From: Acidobacteriota bacterium
Lineage (GTDB): Bacteria > Acidobacteriota > Vicinamibacteria > Vicinamibacterales > UBA8438
Assembly: GCA_011523845.1 (NCBI GenBank)
Contig: WTFV01000217.1
Coordinates: 1 to 53,675, forward strand
Reading direction: 5' to 3'
Length of the DNA stretch: 53,675 nt
Below, one piece after another: positions 8,366 through 16,130 of the stretch (within the stretch, counting starts at the first letter, position 1; the number at the start of each line of letters is the position of its first letter). A program made the translations under genes and the position numbers. Below the pieces are notes generated by a model, which searched no databases, was not told the origin of the DNA, and was given only the letters and a program-made list of their open reading frames with translations.

Positions 8366-8773
8366 CTATCGGCGCTGCAACCAGTCGGCCGCAGCGGCGG
8401 CGGTGACGATCGGGATGCCCTGGATACGGCCGAGCGCCAGCATGTGCTTCTTGTCACCGGAGACGATCAAGTCCGCATGTCCAGCGATCGCAGTGGCCAG
8501 GATCGGGTTGTCGTCCGGGCCGGGTGAGGCGTTCACGTGCGGCAGGTCGGTGACGACGACGCCTACCGCTTCCATATTGCGGATCAGGTCCTCTGCTTCC
8601 TCACGACGGATCCAGGGACGGAGGCGTTCACGATCCGTGACGTTGCGCAACTCATCGAGCTGGACCGCGGAGGTGACCAGCGTCAACCCCTCCTGCTTGA
8701 TCGAAGCCAGAATACGGCCCGGTGGTCCGTCTCCCGAAATCAACGCGCTGACCAGCACGTTGGTGTCAAGCAC
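8366..8773 (-). CDS. PIN-domain toxin (COG1569-type)
   Basis: A 135-residue PIN-domain RNase. VLDTNVLVSALIS at the N-terminus carries the first catalytic Asp. ELRNV, PGPDDNPILATAIAG and ADLIVSGDKKHML carry the remaining acidic residues that bind Mg2+/Mn2+. It belongs to the 'putative toxin-antitoxin toxin component, PIN family' group. No ATG precedes the domain. A GTG at 8773 reads straight into LDTNVLV and overlaps the antitoxin stop by 8 bases, a typical coupled arrangement. The in-frame extension upstream only shadows the antitoxin gene. The expected role is an endoribonuclease neutralised by the upstream gene product. Confidence 0.8.
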   Translation of the reverse strand: MLDTNVLVSALISGDGPPGRILASIKQEGLTLVTSAVQLDELRNVTDRERLRPWIRREEAEDLIRNMEAVGVVVTDLPHVNASPGPDDNPILATAIAGHADLIVSGDKKHMLALGRIQGIPIVTAAAAADWLQRR

Positions 8774-9005
8774 TATCCGCGCGAGCTTGCGCGACCGCGT
8801 CGTCGGCGAGGGCCTGGGCTTCCGCGGCCGAGAGGTTCCTGTTGCGTTCCCAGACCGATTCGAGGGTTTCCCAGAAGATTGCCTGCCGGACCGCACGATC
8901 GACGAATCGGGACAGATCTCCCTTCCTGCCGCCCGTTCTGGCCAGATAGCTGCGAAGGCTGCGGTCGGTTGCATCGGAAACGACGAGACTCCAGCGGACA
9001 CTCAT
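8766..9005 (-). CDS. Antitoxin for the PIN toxin (ribbon-helix-helix-like)
   Basis: A 79-residue protein. It starts SVRWSLVVSDATDRSLRSYLA, a beta strand followed by helices as in CopG/ribbon-helix-helix DNA-binding antitoxins, and ends with a helical toxin-binding tail. It sits first in the operon and overlaps the toxin start by 8 bases. It probably binds the AT-rich sequence just upstream of its ATG and represses the pair. The family call rests on its first 20 residues and on context. Confidence 0.7.
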   Translation of the reverse strand: MSVRWSLVVSDATDRSLRSYLARTGGRKGDLSRFVDRAVRQAIFWETLESVWERNRNLSAAEAQALADDAVAQARADSA

Positions 9006-9158
9006 CGACAGATTTCTTCGATATGACGATTGAAGGATACAATTTTCGCGTATATGTGTTTATATGCTCATGTGCTATGGTACCAAGGTGTCGGCAACTG
9101 AGGCAAGGGATTTCCATGACCTGGATCGGCGCCGTCGTCGGAGAGAGAGCTGCTGCGA
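9006..9158. promoter_or_regulatory. AT-rich divergent control region of the PIN toxin-antitoxin pair
   Basis: This is the most AT-rich stretch in the left half of the window. Around 9046-9085 it contains repeated ATATA steps (GTATATGTGTTTATATG), which would suit both -10 elements and an antitoxin operator. It separates the minus-strand toxin-antitoxin pair from the plus-strand zinc-ribbon gene. No single promoter is unambiguous. Confidence 0.4.
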
Positions 9159-9410
9159 ATGACCAGCTACACGCCGATTCCGACAACATGCCCGGCATGC
9201 GGGGCGAAGATTGTCTGCGACGTACCGGTGCGGTTCGGACCGGGCGCACGTCAACCGGACTACGATGTCGAGTGTCCCGATTGCGGCCAGACGGTGAAAC
9301 TCGATCTCCCTGGCGCACCGATCGGGTGTCTGGCCCAGACCATCGAGAACGCCCTCCGGGCAACAGGGGCTGATGATGCCGGATCCCGTCGACCGGGACG
9401 ACCCCGATGA
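9159..9410 (+). CDS. Small zinc-ribbon protein
   Basis: An 83-residue protein with two CPxCG knuckles: CPACG at about 11-15 and CPDCG at about 39-43. They are separated by a short beta-rich stretch, as in a rubredoxin-like zinc ribbon. The C-terminal 20 residues (Gly/Arg/Pro-rich) overlap the start of the ATPase gene by 38 bases. A GGAGAGAG sequence upstream can serve as ribosome-binding site. I do not recognise a specific family. It may be translated ahead of, and coupled to, the transporter genes. Confidence 0.5.
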   Translation: MTSYTPIPTTCPACGAKIVCDVPVRFGPGARQPDYDVECPDCGQTVKLDLPGAPIGCLAQTIENALRATGADDAGSRRPGRPR

Positions 9411-10245
9411 ACACCTCGCAGGTCAGCGCGGCGCCGGCCCCGTGACCGGCGCCGACCAACCCGTGACGATCCAGGCCGATGGCCTCACGAAGCGCTACGG
9501 CGACGCGGTCGTCGTCGACGGCTTCAGTCTGCAGGTGCGGACGGGCGAGCTGGTGGTCCTGCTCGGCGGCTCCGGTTCCGGAAAGACCACCACTCTCAAG
9601 ATGATCAATCGGCTGATCGAGCCGACCGCCGGCTCCGTGCGGCTGGACGGCGTCGACACGACCGACCTGCTGCCGCACGAGCTGCGCCGGCGGATCGGGT
9701 ACGTGTTTCAACGGATCGGCCTGTTTCCCCACATGACGGTCGGCGAGAACGTGGCGGTGACGCCTGCGTTGCTCGGCTGGCGGCCCGAGCGGGTCGCGGC
9801 GCGGGTGGACGAGCTGCTCACCCTCGTGGAGCTCGATCCGACCTTGCGCGACCGGCGGCCGAGCGCGTTGTCCGGCGGGCAGCAGCAGCGGGTCGGAGTG
9901 GCCCGCGCCCTGGCCGCCGAGCCCCGCGTCATGCTCCTCGATGAACCGTTCGGGGCCCTCGATCCGGTCACGCGCGAGCGGCTGCAACAATCGTTCCTGC
10001 GCATTCGTGAGAAACTCGCGCTGACAACCGTCTTCGTGACCCACGACATGACCGAGGCGCTGACCCTCGCCGACCGCATCGGCGTCATGCACGAGGGCCG
10101 GCTCCTGCAGCTCGGCACGCCCCGCGATCTGCTCACGCGACCGACCGACGACTACGTCGACCGCCTGATGAGCACGCCGCGGCGGCAGGCGGCCGCCATC
10201 GATGCCCTGCTCTCGGAGACATCTGCCGCCGGAGCGGCGTCGTGA
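9373..10245 (+). CDS. egtV: ABC transporter ATPase, OpuCA/EgtV-like
   Basis: A 290-residue ATP-binding subunit of the quaternary-amine (ProV/OpuA/OpuCA) group. The Walker A is GGSGSGKTT (65-73), the signature LSGGQQQR (166-173), the Walker B VMLLDEP (186-192) and the switch His is in FVTHD (224). It is shorter than OpuCA/ProV and lacks the C-terminal CBS domains that sense ionic strength, so osmotic gating is not indicated. It energises the fused permease/binding protein encoded directly downstream, with a GTGA overlap. The egtV symbol is an inference from the fused partner and nearby egtB-egtD; a choline or glycine betaine importer is the alternative. Confidence 0.8.
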   Translation: MMPDPVDRDDPDEHLAGQRGAGPVTGADQPVTIQADGLTKRYGDAVVVDGFSLQVRTGELVVLLGGSGSGKTTTLKMINRLIEPTAGSVRLDGVDTTDLLPHELRRRIGYVFQRIGLFPHMTVGENVAVTPALLGWRPERVAARVDELLTLVELDPTLRDRRPSALSGGQQQRVGVARALAAEPRVMLLDEPFGALDPVTRERLQQSFLRIREKLALTTVFVTHDMTEALTLADRIGVMHEGRLLQLGTPRDLLTRPTDDYVDRLMSTPRRQAAAIDALLSETSAAGAAS

Positions 10246-11795
10246 ACGAACTGCTCGCGTTGCTGCCGTCGTACCTGACTGCGCACCTGCAGCTCACGCT
10301 CCTGGCGTTGCTGCTGAGCACCGGGATCAGCGTGCCCCTCGGCATCGCCGCGACGCGCCTCACCTGGCTGGAGCAGCCGTCCCTGGCCCTCGCCGGGATC
10401 ATCCAGACCGTCCCCAGCCTGGCGCTTCTGGCCGCCATGGTGCCCGTGCTCGCCGCCCTCGATCTGCAGAGCATCGGATTCCTGCCGGCCATCGTGGGGC
10501 TGACGCTGTACGGCGTGCTCCCGGTGCTGCGCAACACCGTCACCGGGATCGCCGGCGTCGATCCCGCCCTCACGGAAGCGGCGCGCGGCGTCGGCATGAC
10601 TTCCCGGCAACAGCTCCTGCTGGTGGAGCTCCCCCTGGCGATGCCCATCATCGTGGCGGGCATCCGCACCGCGACGGTGTGGGTGGTCGGCATCGCGACG
10701 CTGTCGACCCCGGTCGGGGCGACCAGCCTCGGCAACTACATCTTCAGCGGGTTGCAGACCCGCAACTACGCCGCGATCCTCCTCGGGTGCGTGGCCGCCG
10801 CGGGCCTGGCCCTGCTGCTCGACGGGCTGGTTCGCGCGGTCGAGGTCGGCCTCGCCCGCCGGCAGCGGAGCCGGCTGGCCACGGCGCTCGCGGCCGTCGG
10901 TCTCCTGTACGCCTACGCCGGGATCACGCTGGCCGCCCCGCTGCTCGGCGACCGGGAGCGGCCGATCGTCGTCGGCGCCAAGAGCTTCACCGAGCAGTAC
11001 ATCCTGAGCGCCGCCATCGCCGGCTGGGTGGAGCACGAGACCGGCCGGCCGACCTCGCTGGTGCAGTCCCTCGGCTCGCTCGTGGCGTTCGACGCCCTCG
11101 ACGCGGGCGAGATCGACGTCTACGTCGACTACACCGGCACGCTCTGGGCGAACGAGATGCAGCGCGCCGACATCCGCGCCGAGCGAGAGGAAATGCTCGT
11201 GGACGTCCGCGAGTTCCTCGAGGCGGGACACGGCATGACGCTGGCGGCCACGCTCGGCTTCGAGAACAGCTACGCGCTGGCCGTGCGCGCGGCGGAAGCG
11301 GACCGCCTGGGCCTGCGGACCATCAGCGACCTCGTGAATCACGCGCCGCGGCTCGCTATCGGCGCCGACGTCGAGTTCTTCGCCCGCCCGGAATGGGTGG
11401 CGGTACGTGACACCTACGAGCTCGCGTTCCGGGAACAGAGAGCGATGGACGCGTCGCTCATGTACCAGGCGGCAGCGACCGAGGAAGTCGACGTGATAGC
11501 CGCCTATACCACGGACGGACGGATTACGGCCTACGATCTGCGCGTGCTGGAGGACGACCGCGGCGCCATTCCGCCCTACGACGGCATCGTGCTGGCCGGC
11601 GCGCAGCTCGCGCGGGAGGCCCCGGAGGTCCTCCGGGCGCTGGCGCAACTCGACGGCGCCATCGACGCGGACCGGATGCGCGCCATGAACCTGCGGGTGG
11701 ACGAGCAGGGCGAAAACCCCGCCGCGGTGGCGGCGGCGTTCGTCGAGGCTCTGGCGGCGGACGGCGGACCGCGGGCGGTGGGCGGCGGGCGGTAG
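10242..11795 (+). CDS. egtU: Fused permease/substrate-binding ABC protein, EgtU-like
   Basis: A 517-residue fusion. Residues 1-235 form a BPD-type permease with about six membrane segments and an EAARGVGM coupling motif (112-119). Residues 240-505 form an OpuAC-like type II binding protein tethered to the membrane, starting GAKSFTEQYIL (245-255) and containing the YTGTLW signature (297-302). This architecture and length match EgtU of Streptococcus pneumoniae and Helicobacter pylori, the ergothioneine importer; other betaine and choline importers share the fold. The GTG start overlaps the ATPase stop. With egtD and egtB less than 3 kb away, ergothioneine or a precursor betaine is the favoured substrate, but this is unproven. 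Confidence 0.8.
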   Translation: MNELLALLPSYLTAHLQLTLLALLLSTGISVPLGIAATRLTWLEQPSLALAGIIQTVPSLALLAAMVPVLAALDLQSIGFLPAIVGLTLYGVLPVLRNTVTGIAGVDPALTEAARGVGMTSRQQLLLVELPLAMPIIVAGIRTATVWVVGIATLSTPVGATSLGNYIFSGLQTRNYAAILLGCVAAAGLALLLDGLVRAVEVGLARRQRSRLATALAAVGLLYAYAGITLAAPLLGDRERPIVVGAKSFTEQYILSAAIAGWVEHETGRPTSLVQSLGSLVAFDALDAGEIDVYVDYTGTLWANEMQRADIRAEREEMLVDVREFLEAGHGMTLAATLGFENSYALAVRAAEADRLGLRTISDLVNHAPRLAIGADVEFFARPEWVAVRDTYELAFREQRAMDASLMYQAAATEEVDVIAAYTTDGRITAYDLRVLEDDRGAIPPYDGIVLAGAQLAREAPEVLRALAQLDGAIDADRMRAMNLRVDEQGENPAAVAAAFVEALAADGGPRAVGGGR

Positions 11796-11908
11796 ACCGC
11801 GTGCTGTCGACCGCGTGCGAGGCGCCGGAGCCACCCCGAGGCGACCGGCCGGAAACACCACTGACGCCCGGGCTGGACGAGTGACCGGGACCGGCGAGGA
11901 GACCGCAG

Positions 11909-12457
11909 ATGCCGATTCTGGAGTTCCTGGGCCTCGCCGGCGCGCCCCGCAAGGAAGCTTCGCCGGAGGCCGACGTCATCCGCCACATCGTGGGCGAGCT
12001 GGAGGCGCTGCCGGAAGACCGCGCCCGGTACCTGGCCACGTTCGCCTGGGTTCTCGGCCGTGCGGCCCACGCCGATTCCCACGTGAGCGACGACGAGACC
12101 CGGAAGATGGAGGACATCGTCCGCGTGCTGGGGCATCTTCCGGAGGCGCAGGCGGTCCTGGTGGTGGAGATGGCCAAGCACCAGGTACGCCTCTTCGGCG
12201 GCACTCAGAACTACGTGGTCACGCGCGAGTTCCGCGATCTCTCGACCCCCGAGCAGCGCATCGAGCTGCTCGAGTGCGTCTTCGCCGTCTCGGCCGCCGA
12301 CGAGTCGATCACGGTCGTCGAGGAGGGAGAAGCGCGCAAGATCTGCACCGAGCTCGGCCTCGACCACGCGGAGTTCGTCCGTGCCCGCGCGGCCTACGTC
12401 GAGCACCTCGAGGCGCTGAAGGCGCTACGCGGCGGACGCTCCGCGCTTGCGCGCTGA
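11909..12457 (+). CDS. TerB-like protein
   Basis: A 182-residue helical protein of the TerB (tellurite resistance/DjlA N-terminal) fold. It has two similar halves, each with an acidic metal-binding-like stretch: AHADSHVSDDETRKMEDIV at about 52-70 and SAADESITVVEEGEARKI at about 130-147. TerB-like domains bind divalent metal and usually work with membrane or stress proteins. It begins 113 bases after the transporter gene and may be co-transcribed. Its 3' end overlaps the convergent perM-like gene by 33 bases. Confidence 0.75.
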   Translation: MPILEFLGLAGAPRKEASPEADVIRHIVGELEALPEDRARYLATFAWVLGRAAHADSHVSDDETRKMEDIVRVLGHLPEAQAVLVVEMAKHQVRLFGGTQNYVVTREFRDLSTPEQRIELLECVFAVSAADESITVVEEGEARKICTELGLDHAEFVRARAAYVEHLEALKALRGGRSALAR

Positions 12458-13543
12458 CACCGCCGGGTTCGCATCGAGCATCACCGCCAGCCAGCGCAGA
12501 TCGGCGGTGTTCTCGAGGGCGATCTTCACCACCATGGTGAGCGGCACCGAGAAGAGCATCCCCACCGGCCCCCACACCCAGCCCCAGAAGACGAGGGACA
12601 CGAAGACCACCAGGGTCGACAGCCCGAGGCGCCGGCCGAGCAGCAGCGGCTCGACCACGTTGCCGAAGGCGACGTTCACGACCAGGTAGCCCGCCGCGAT
12701 GATCGCGGCCGAAGCGAGTCCCAGGCCGGGTTGCACCAGGGCCAGCAGCACGGCGGGAATCGCCGCGAAGATGGAGCCGAGCGTCGGGATGAAATTGAAT
12801 ATGAATGCGAGGACTCCCCACAGGAGCGGAAAGTCGAGCCCAATGACGGCGACCCAGATCCCGATGAGGAATCCGGTGGCCGCGCTCACCGTGGCCTTCG
12901 CGACGAGATAGGTCTGGATCTGGGCGGAGATGCGGCCGAGATGGCCGAACGGATCCTGGCCCGCGCCGAAGGCGAGCTTCATCTTCGCACTGAACCCGGC
13001 CGCCTCGAACAGGATGAAGACCACGGTCAGGAAGACCAGGAAGGCGTTCGACAGAAACGCCCCGACCGTCCGCACGACGTTGCCGACGATCGCCCCGGTG
13101 TTGCCGATGATGGCTCCTATGGTATCGACCGTGCCGAAGGCGGCCAGCGAAACCGATTGCAGCTCGTCCCGCAGCTCGTCCACCGGCAGCCCGAGCGACT
13201 CGCCCGCCGCGGTCAGGGAGGTCCCCAGCTCGCCCGCGCGGGCGCGATAACGCGGAATCACTTCCGTCAACTGGTTGACCGACTGCGCCAGCAGGGCCAC
13301 CAGGATGCCGATGACCGACGCCACGGTCAGGACGGTCAGCAGGACGGCCAGCGGCTTCGGCACGCGCATGCGCACCAGCCAGTTCATCAGCGGCACGTTC
13401 ACCACCGCGAGGAACACCGCGATCAGAAACGGCAGGATGAGCGCGGCCGCCGCGCGCAGGCCGGCGATGACGACGACGATGCAGGCAGCCGCGACCAGGA
13501 AGCGCAGGCCGGCATCGCGATGCGCGCCCGGCTCGGGAGTCAT
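12425..13543 (-). CDS. AI-2E/PerM family membrane transporter
   Basis: A 372-residue membrane protein of the AI-2E transporter (UPF0118/PerM/YhhT) family. Hydrophobic segments lie near the N-terminus (AACIVVVIAGL, LILPFLIAVFLAVVN). After a long helical periplasmic stretch come the conserved C-terminal membrane segments, with the LLWGVLAFIFNFIPTLGS signature, ending in a short basic tail. The family exports varied small molecules, and some members are Na+/H+ antiporters. I use the ATG at 13543, which overlaps the egtD stop by 4 bases, so it is the third gene of an egtB-egtD-perM operon. A role in exporting an ergothioneine-pathway compound is possible but unsupported. Confidence 0.85.
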   Translation of the reverse strand: MTPEPGAHRDAGLRFLVAAACIVVVIAGLRAAAALILPFLIAVFLAVVNVPLMNWLVRMRVPKPLAVLLTVLTVASVIGILVALLAQSVNQLTEVIPRYRARAGELGTSLTAAGESLGLPVDELRDELQSVSLAAFGTVDTIGAIIGNTGAIVGNVVRTVGAFLSNAFLVFLTVVFILFEAAGFSAKMKLAFGAGQDPFGHLGRISAQIQTYLVAKATVSAATGFLIGIWVAVIGLDFPLLWGVLAFIFNFIPTLGSIFAAIPAVLLALVQPGLGLASAAIIAAGYLVVNVAFGNVVEPLLLGRRLGLSTLVVFVSLVFWGWVWGPVGMLFSVPLTMVVKIALENTADLRWLAVMLDANPAVSARKRGASAA

Positions 13544-14532
13544 GGCGCGTCGAGGAGGGTCAGGGCGAAAGCCGCGTCGGGCTCGATCCACTGCGCGCCG
13601 TACGCGAAACCGGCGCGCGCCGCCATGTCCACGACGGCGTCCGCCCGGTACTTGTAGGAACTCTCGGTCCAGATGGTCTCGCCCGCGGCAAACCGGACGC
13701 AACAGCCGGCGGCGGGGATGCAGACGGTCTGTTCCGCCCGGCTGACCAGGTACGACTCGACGCACGATTCCCGCGCGTTCCAGACGACGCGATGCGTGAA
13801 CTGTTCGATGTCGAAGTCCGCGTCGAGCTCGCGGTTCAGGCGCACGAGGAGGTTGCGGTTGAACGCGGCCGTCACCCCCAGCGGGTCGTCGTAGGCGAGA
13901 AGCAGGTCCTCCTCCGGCTTGACGAGATCGGTGCCGAGAAGGAGGCTGTCGCCGGGCCGCAGCGCGGCGCCGATCGCGGCGAGAAAGCGGTCCGCCTCGT
14001 CCGGAGCCAGGTTGCCGATGTTCGAGCCGAGGAACAGCACCATGGCCGCGCGGTCCGGGGGAAGCTCGCCGACCGCGGCGCGCAGCCCGTCGGCGTACGG
14101 GGCGCAGTGACCGCGCACCGCGACCGAGGGATAGCCGGCCACGGTACGGCTGGCCCTGGCGAGCGCCGTCTCGGAGATGTCGATCAGGTGGACTGTCGCG
14201 GCGCGGCCCTGCTCGGCCAGCCCCGCGGCCAGAATGGCGAGCTTCTCGCCGTTGCCGCCGCCGAGCTCGACCAGCGTGGCCGGATCGTCGAGTCGTCCGA
14301 GGATCGCGGCGCTCTCACGACGCAGGAGCGCGCTCTCGCCGCGCGTGATCGGGTACCAGGGCAGCTCGCAGATGGCCTCGAACAGTTGCGACCCCAGTGC
14401 ATCGTAGTGGTACTTCGCGGCCAGGCGCTTCGGCCGGCTCGTGAGTCCCTCGACGACATCGCGCGCCAGCGCTTCGTCATGACTCGCCCCGGTTGTCGCG
14501 GGGCGGTCGGAAACCGCTTCCAGCGCCGTCAC
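13540..14532 (-). CDS. egtD: L-histidine N-alpha-methyltransferase
   Basis: A 330-residue SAM-dependent enzyme that trimethylates histidine to hercynine, the first step of ergothioneine synthesis. It matches the EgtD family along its length: KYHYDALGSQLFEAI near residue 40, the SAM-binding VELGGGNGEKL (88-98), and FLGSNIGNL at about 173. The start is a GTG at 14532 that overlaps the egtB stop (GTGA). The in-frame extension further upstream only shadows egtB. No egtA, egtC or egtE is present in the window. Confidence 0.93.
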   Translation of the reverse strand: MTALEAVSDRPATTGASHDEALARDVVEGLTSRPKRLAAKYHYDALGSQLFEAICELPWYPITRGESALLRRESAAILGRLDDPATLVELGGGNGEKLAILAAGLAEQGRAATVHLIDISETALARASRTVAGYPSVAVRGHCAPYADGLRAAVGELPPDRAAMVLFLGSNIGNLAPDEADRFLAAIGAALRPGDSLLLGTDLVKPEEDLLLAYDDPLGVTAAFNRNLLVRLNRELDADFDIEQFTHRVVWNARESCVESYLVSRAEQTVCIPAAGCCVRFAAGETIWTESSYKYRADAVVDMAARAGFAYGAQWIEPDAAFALTLLDAP

Positions 14533-15905
14533 CGGGCATCCCCGGCGCAGCGGAACGTGGCGTAGGCGTACGGATAATGCGGCCGGAACCAGTTGCGGAA
14601 GCTGCGGCGCAGGAGCCCGCCCGCCGTCGCCGGCGACCCGCCCTTGACGACGTAGTGCGCGCCGTCGAAGAAGTCCGCCGAGTACTCCGGGTACGACGCC
14701 ATGACCTCGAAGCCGGGAAAGCCCGCGAACGGGGTGGCGGTCCACTCCCAGCCGTTGCCGATCAGGTCGTGCACGCCCCAGGCGCTGGCGCCGGCGGGAA
14801 ACGAACCGACGGGAACCGGGTCCCGGAATCGGAAGTCGAAGTTGCCCCGCGTCGCGTCCGGCGGCGCCTCCCCCCACGGATAGGCACGCTCGGCGCCGTC
14901 CGGGGCGCCGAACGCGGCCCGGTGGTACTCGGCCTCCGTCGGCAGCCGGAGTCCCTTCCAGCGCGCGAAGGCGGCCGCCTCGTCGTGCGTCACGTAGACC
15001 GGCCAGGCGGACGGCAGCGGAACGCGTCCGAACATGCCCCGCCAGAACCATTCGCCGTCCACACGCTCCCAGAACAGGGGATGCGATCGGCCCCCCTCCT
15101 GCCGGCGGCGCCACGCCGGCGGCGACCAGAGCGCGGCGTCGTCGTAGCCGCCGGCGTCGACGAAGGCCCGATAGTCCGCATTGGTCACGTCGTGCACGTC
15201 CAGCGAGAAGGCGGGCACCTCGACGGCGTGAGCGGGGAACTCGTTGTCCCAGCCGAAGCGAATATCCGCCCGCGCGGCCCCGAGGGTCGCTCGACCGGCC
15301 GGGATGGTCACCCGCTCGCGCCGGGCCGGGCGGGTCGCGGTCACCCCGACCGGCTCGTACCCGTCCGGCCGGCGCTTGAATCGGGAGTCGAGACGGTGCC
15401 ACATGTAGAGCAGCGTCTCCTGGTGCATCTCCTCGTGCTCCAGGATCGTGAAGACGCCCTGGCCTCGACGCAGCACGGCATTGCCGTCACCCTCGATGAC
15501 GCCGGACTCGAGCGCGGCCAGGATGGCGTCGTCGGCCTGCTCCACGTACCGCTGGACGGCGTCTCGCGCGGGCCAGCCCGCGACCGCGGAGGCCGAGGCG
15601 GCGGCCCCGTCCACCGGATCGATGCCCCGGGCGAACAGCACCTCCAGGTCGGCGTCGACGCCGGGATGCCCGAGGCCCTTCTTCAGGAACGCATTGACCG
15701 CGAACGCGGGAATGTGCCCGTCGTAGAACACGACCGGATGCCGCAGGGGGATGGGCCGCTCGTAGTAGGCGTCCGGCGTGAGCATCTCGAAGAGCGCCCG
15801 CGTCCGGGCCCGATTGTCGCGATAGGCTCGAATGACCTGCCGGCGGTCGACGACGCCGGCGGTGGACGGCGGAGCGTGCTTCAATACGGCCTCCCGGTTC
15901 GACAC
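14529..15905 (-). CDS. egtB: Ergothioneine sulfoxide synthase, non-heme iron enzyme
   Basis: A 458-residue EgtB with an N-terminal DinB-like four-helix domain and a C-terminal FGE-sulfatase domain (from about residue 195, ending NWFRPHYPYAYATFRCA). The iron ligands are visible as His64 in YDGH and His157/His161 in HEEMHQE, the usual EgtB three-His facial triad. It couples hercynine to a thiol donor and oxidises the sulfur. The acidobacterial EgtB of Chloracidobacterium thermophilum uses cysteine, so this enzyme may too, consistent with the lack of egtA and egtC here; that is inference. It is the first gene of egtB-egtD-perM, divergent from tRNA-Leu. Confidence 0.93.
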   Translation of the reverse strand: MSNREAVLKHAPPSTAGVVDRRQVIRAYRDNRARTRALFEMLTPDAYYERPIPLRHPVVFYDGHIPAFAVNAFLKKGLGHPGVDADLEVLFARGIDPVDGAAASASAVAGWPARDAVQRYVEQADDAILAALESGVIEGDGNAVLRRGQGVFTILEHEEMHQETLLYMWHRLDSRFKRRPDGYEPVGVTATRPARRERVTIPAGRATLGAARADIRFGWDNEFPAHAVEVPAFSLDVHDVTNADYRAFVDAGGYDDAALWSPPAWRRRQEGGRSHPLFWERVDGEWFWRGMFGRVPLPSAWPVYVTHDEAAAFARWKGLRLPTEAEYHRAAFGAPDGAERAYPWGEAPPDATRGNFDFRFRDPVPVGSFPAGASAWGVHDLIGNGWEWTATPFAGFPGFEVMASYPEYSADFFDGAHYVVKGGSPATAGGLLRRSFRNWFRPHYPYAYATFRCAGDAR

Positions 15906-15962
15906 TGCGGCTGATCGTACCAGAACGGCCGCGCGCGCGACCCGGCCGGCGCGGCGGGCGGG

Positions 15963-15968
15963 TATACT
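15963..15968 (+). promoter_or_regulatory. -10 element for tRNA-Leu
   Basis: TATACT lies 20 bases before the mature tRNA 5' end, giving a start site near 15975. No convincing -35 hexamer is seen 16-18 bases upstream. It could also drive tig, which follows the tRNA by only about 55 bases. Confidence 0.45.
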
Positions 15969-15988
15969 TGTCCGATCCGACGCGCGAC

Positions 15989-16075
15989 GCGAAAGTGGCG
16001 GAACTGGCAGACGCGCCGGATTTAGGATCCGGTAGCCGCAAGGCTATGGGGGTTCGAGTCCCCCCTTTCGCACCA
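15989..16075 (+). tRNA. tRNA-Leu (anticodon UAG)
   Basis: An 87-base class II tRNA. The acceptor stem GCGAAAG pairs with CTTTCGC, followed by A and an encoded CCA at 16073-16075. The anticodon stem CCGGA/TCCGG holds the loop TTTAGGA with anticodon TAG. A long variable arm (TAGCCGCAAGGCTA) and the GGTTCGAGTCC T-arm are clear. It decodes CUA and other CUN codons. It directly precedes tig, an order also seen in some Deltaproteobacteria. Confidence 0.97.
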
Positions 16076-16130
16076 TCCCGCGATCATGCCGGGCCTCGCC
16101 CCGGCCGATAGTCACAAGATGACAACGGCG

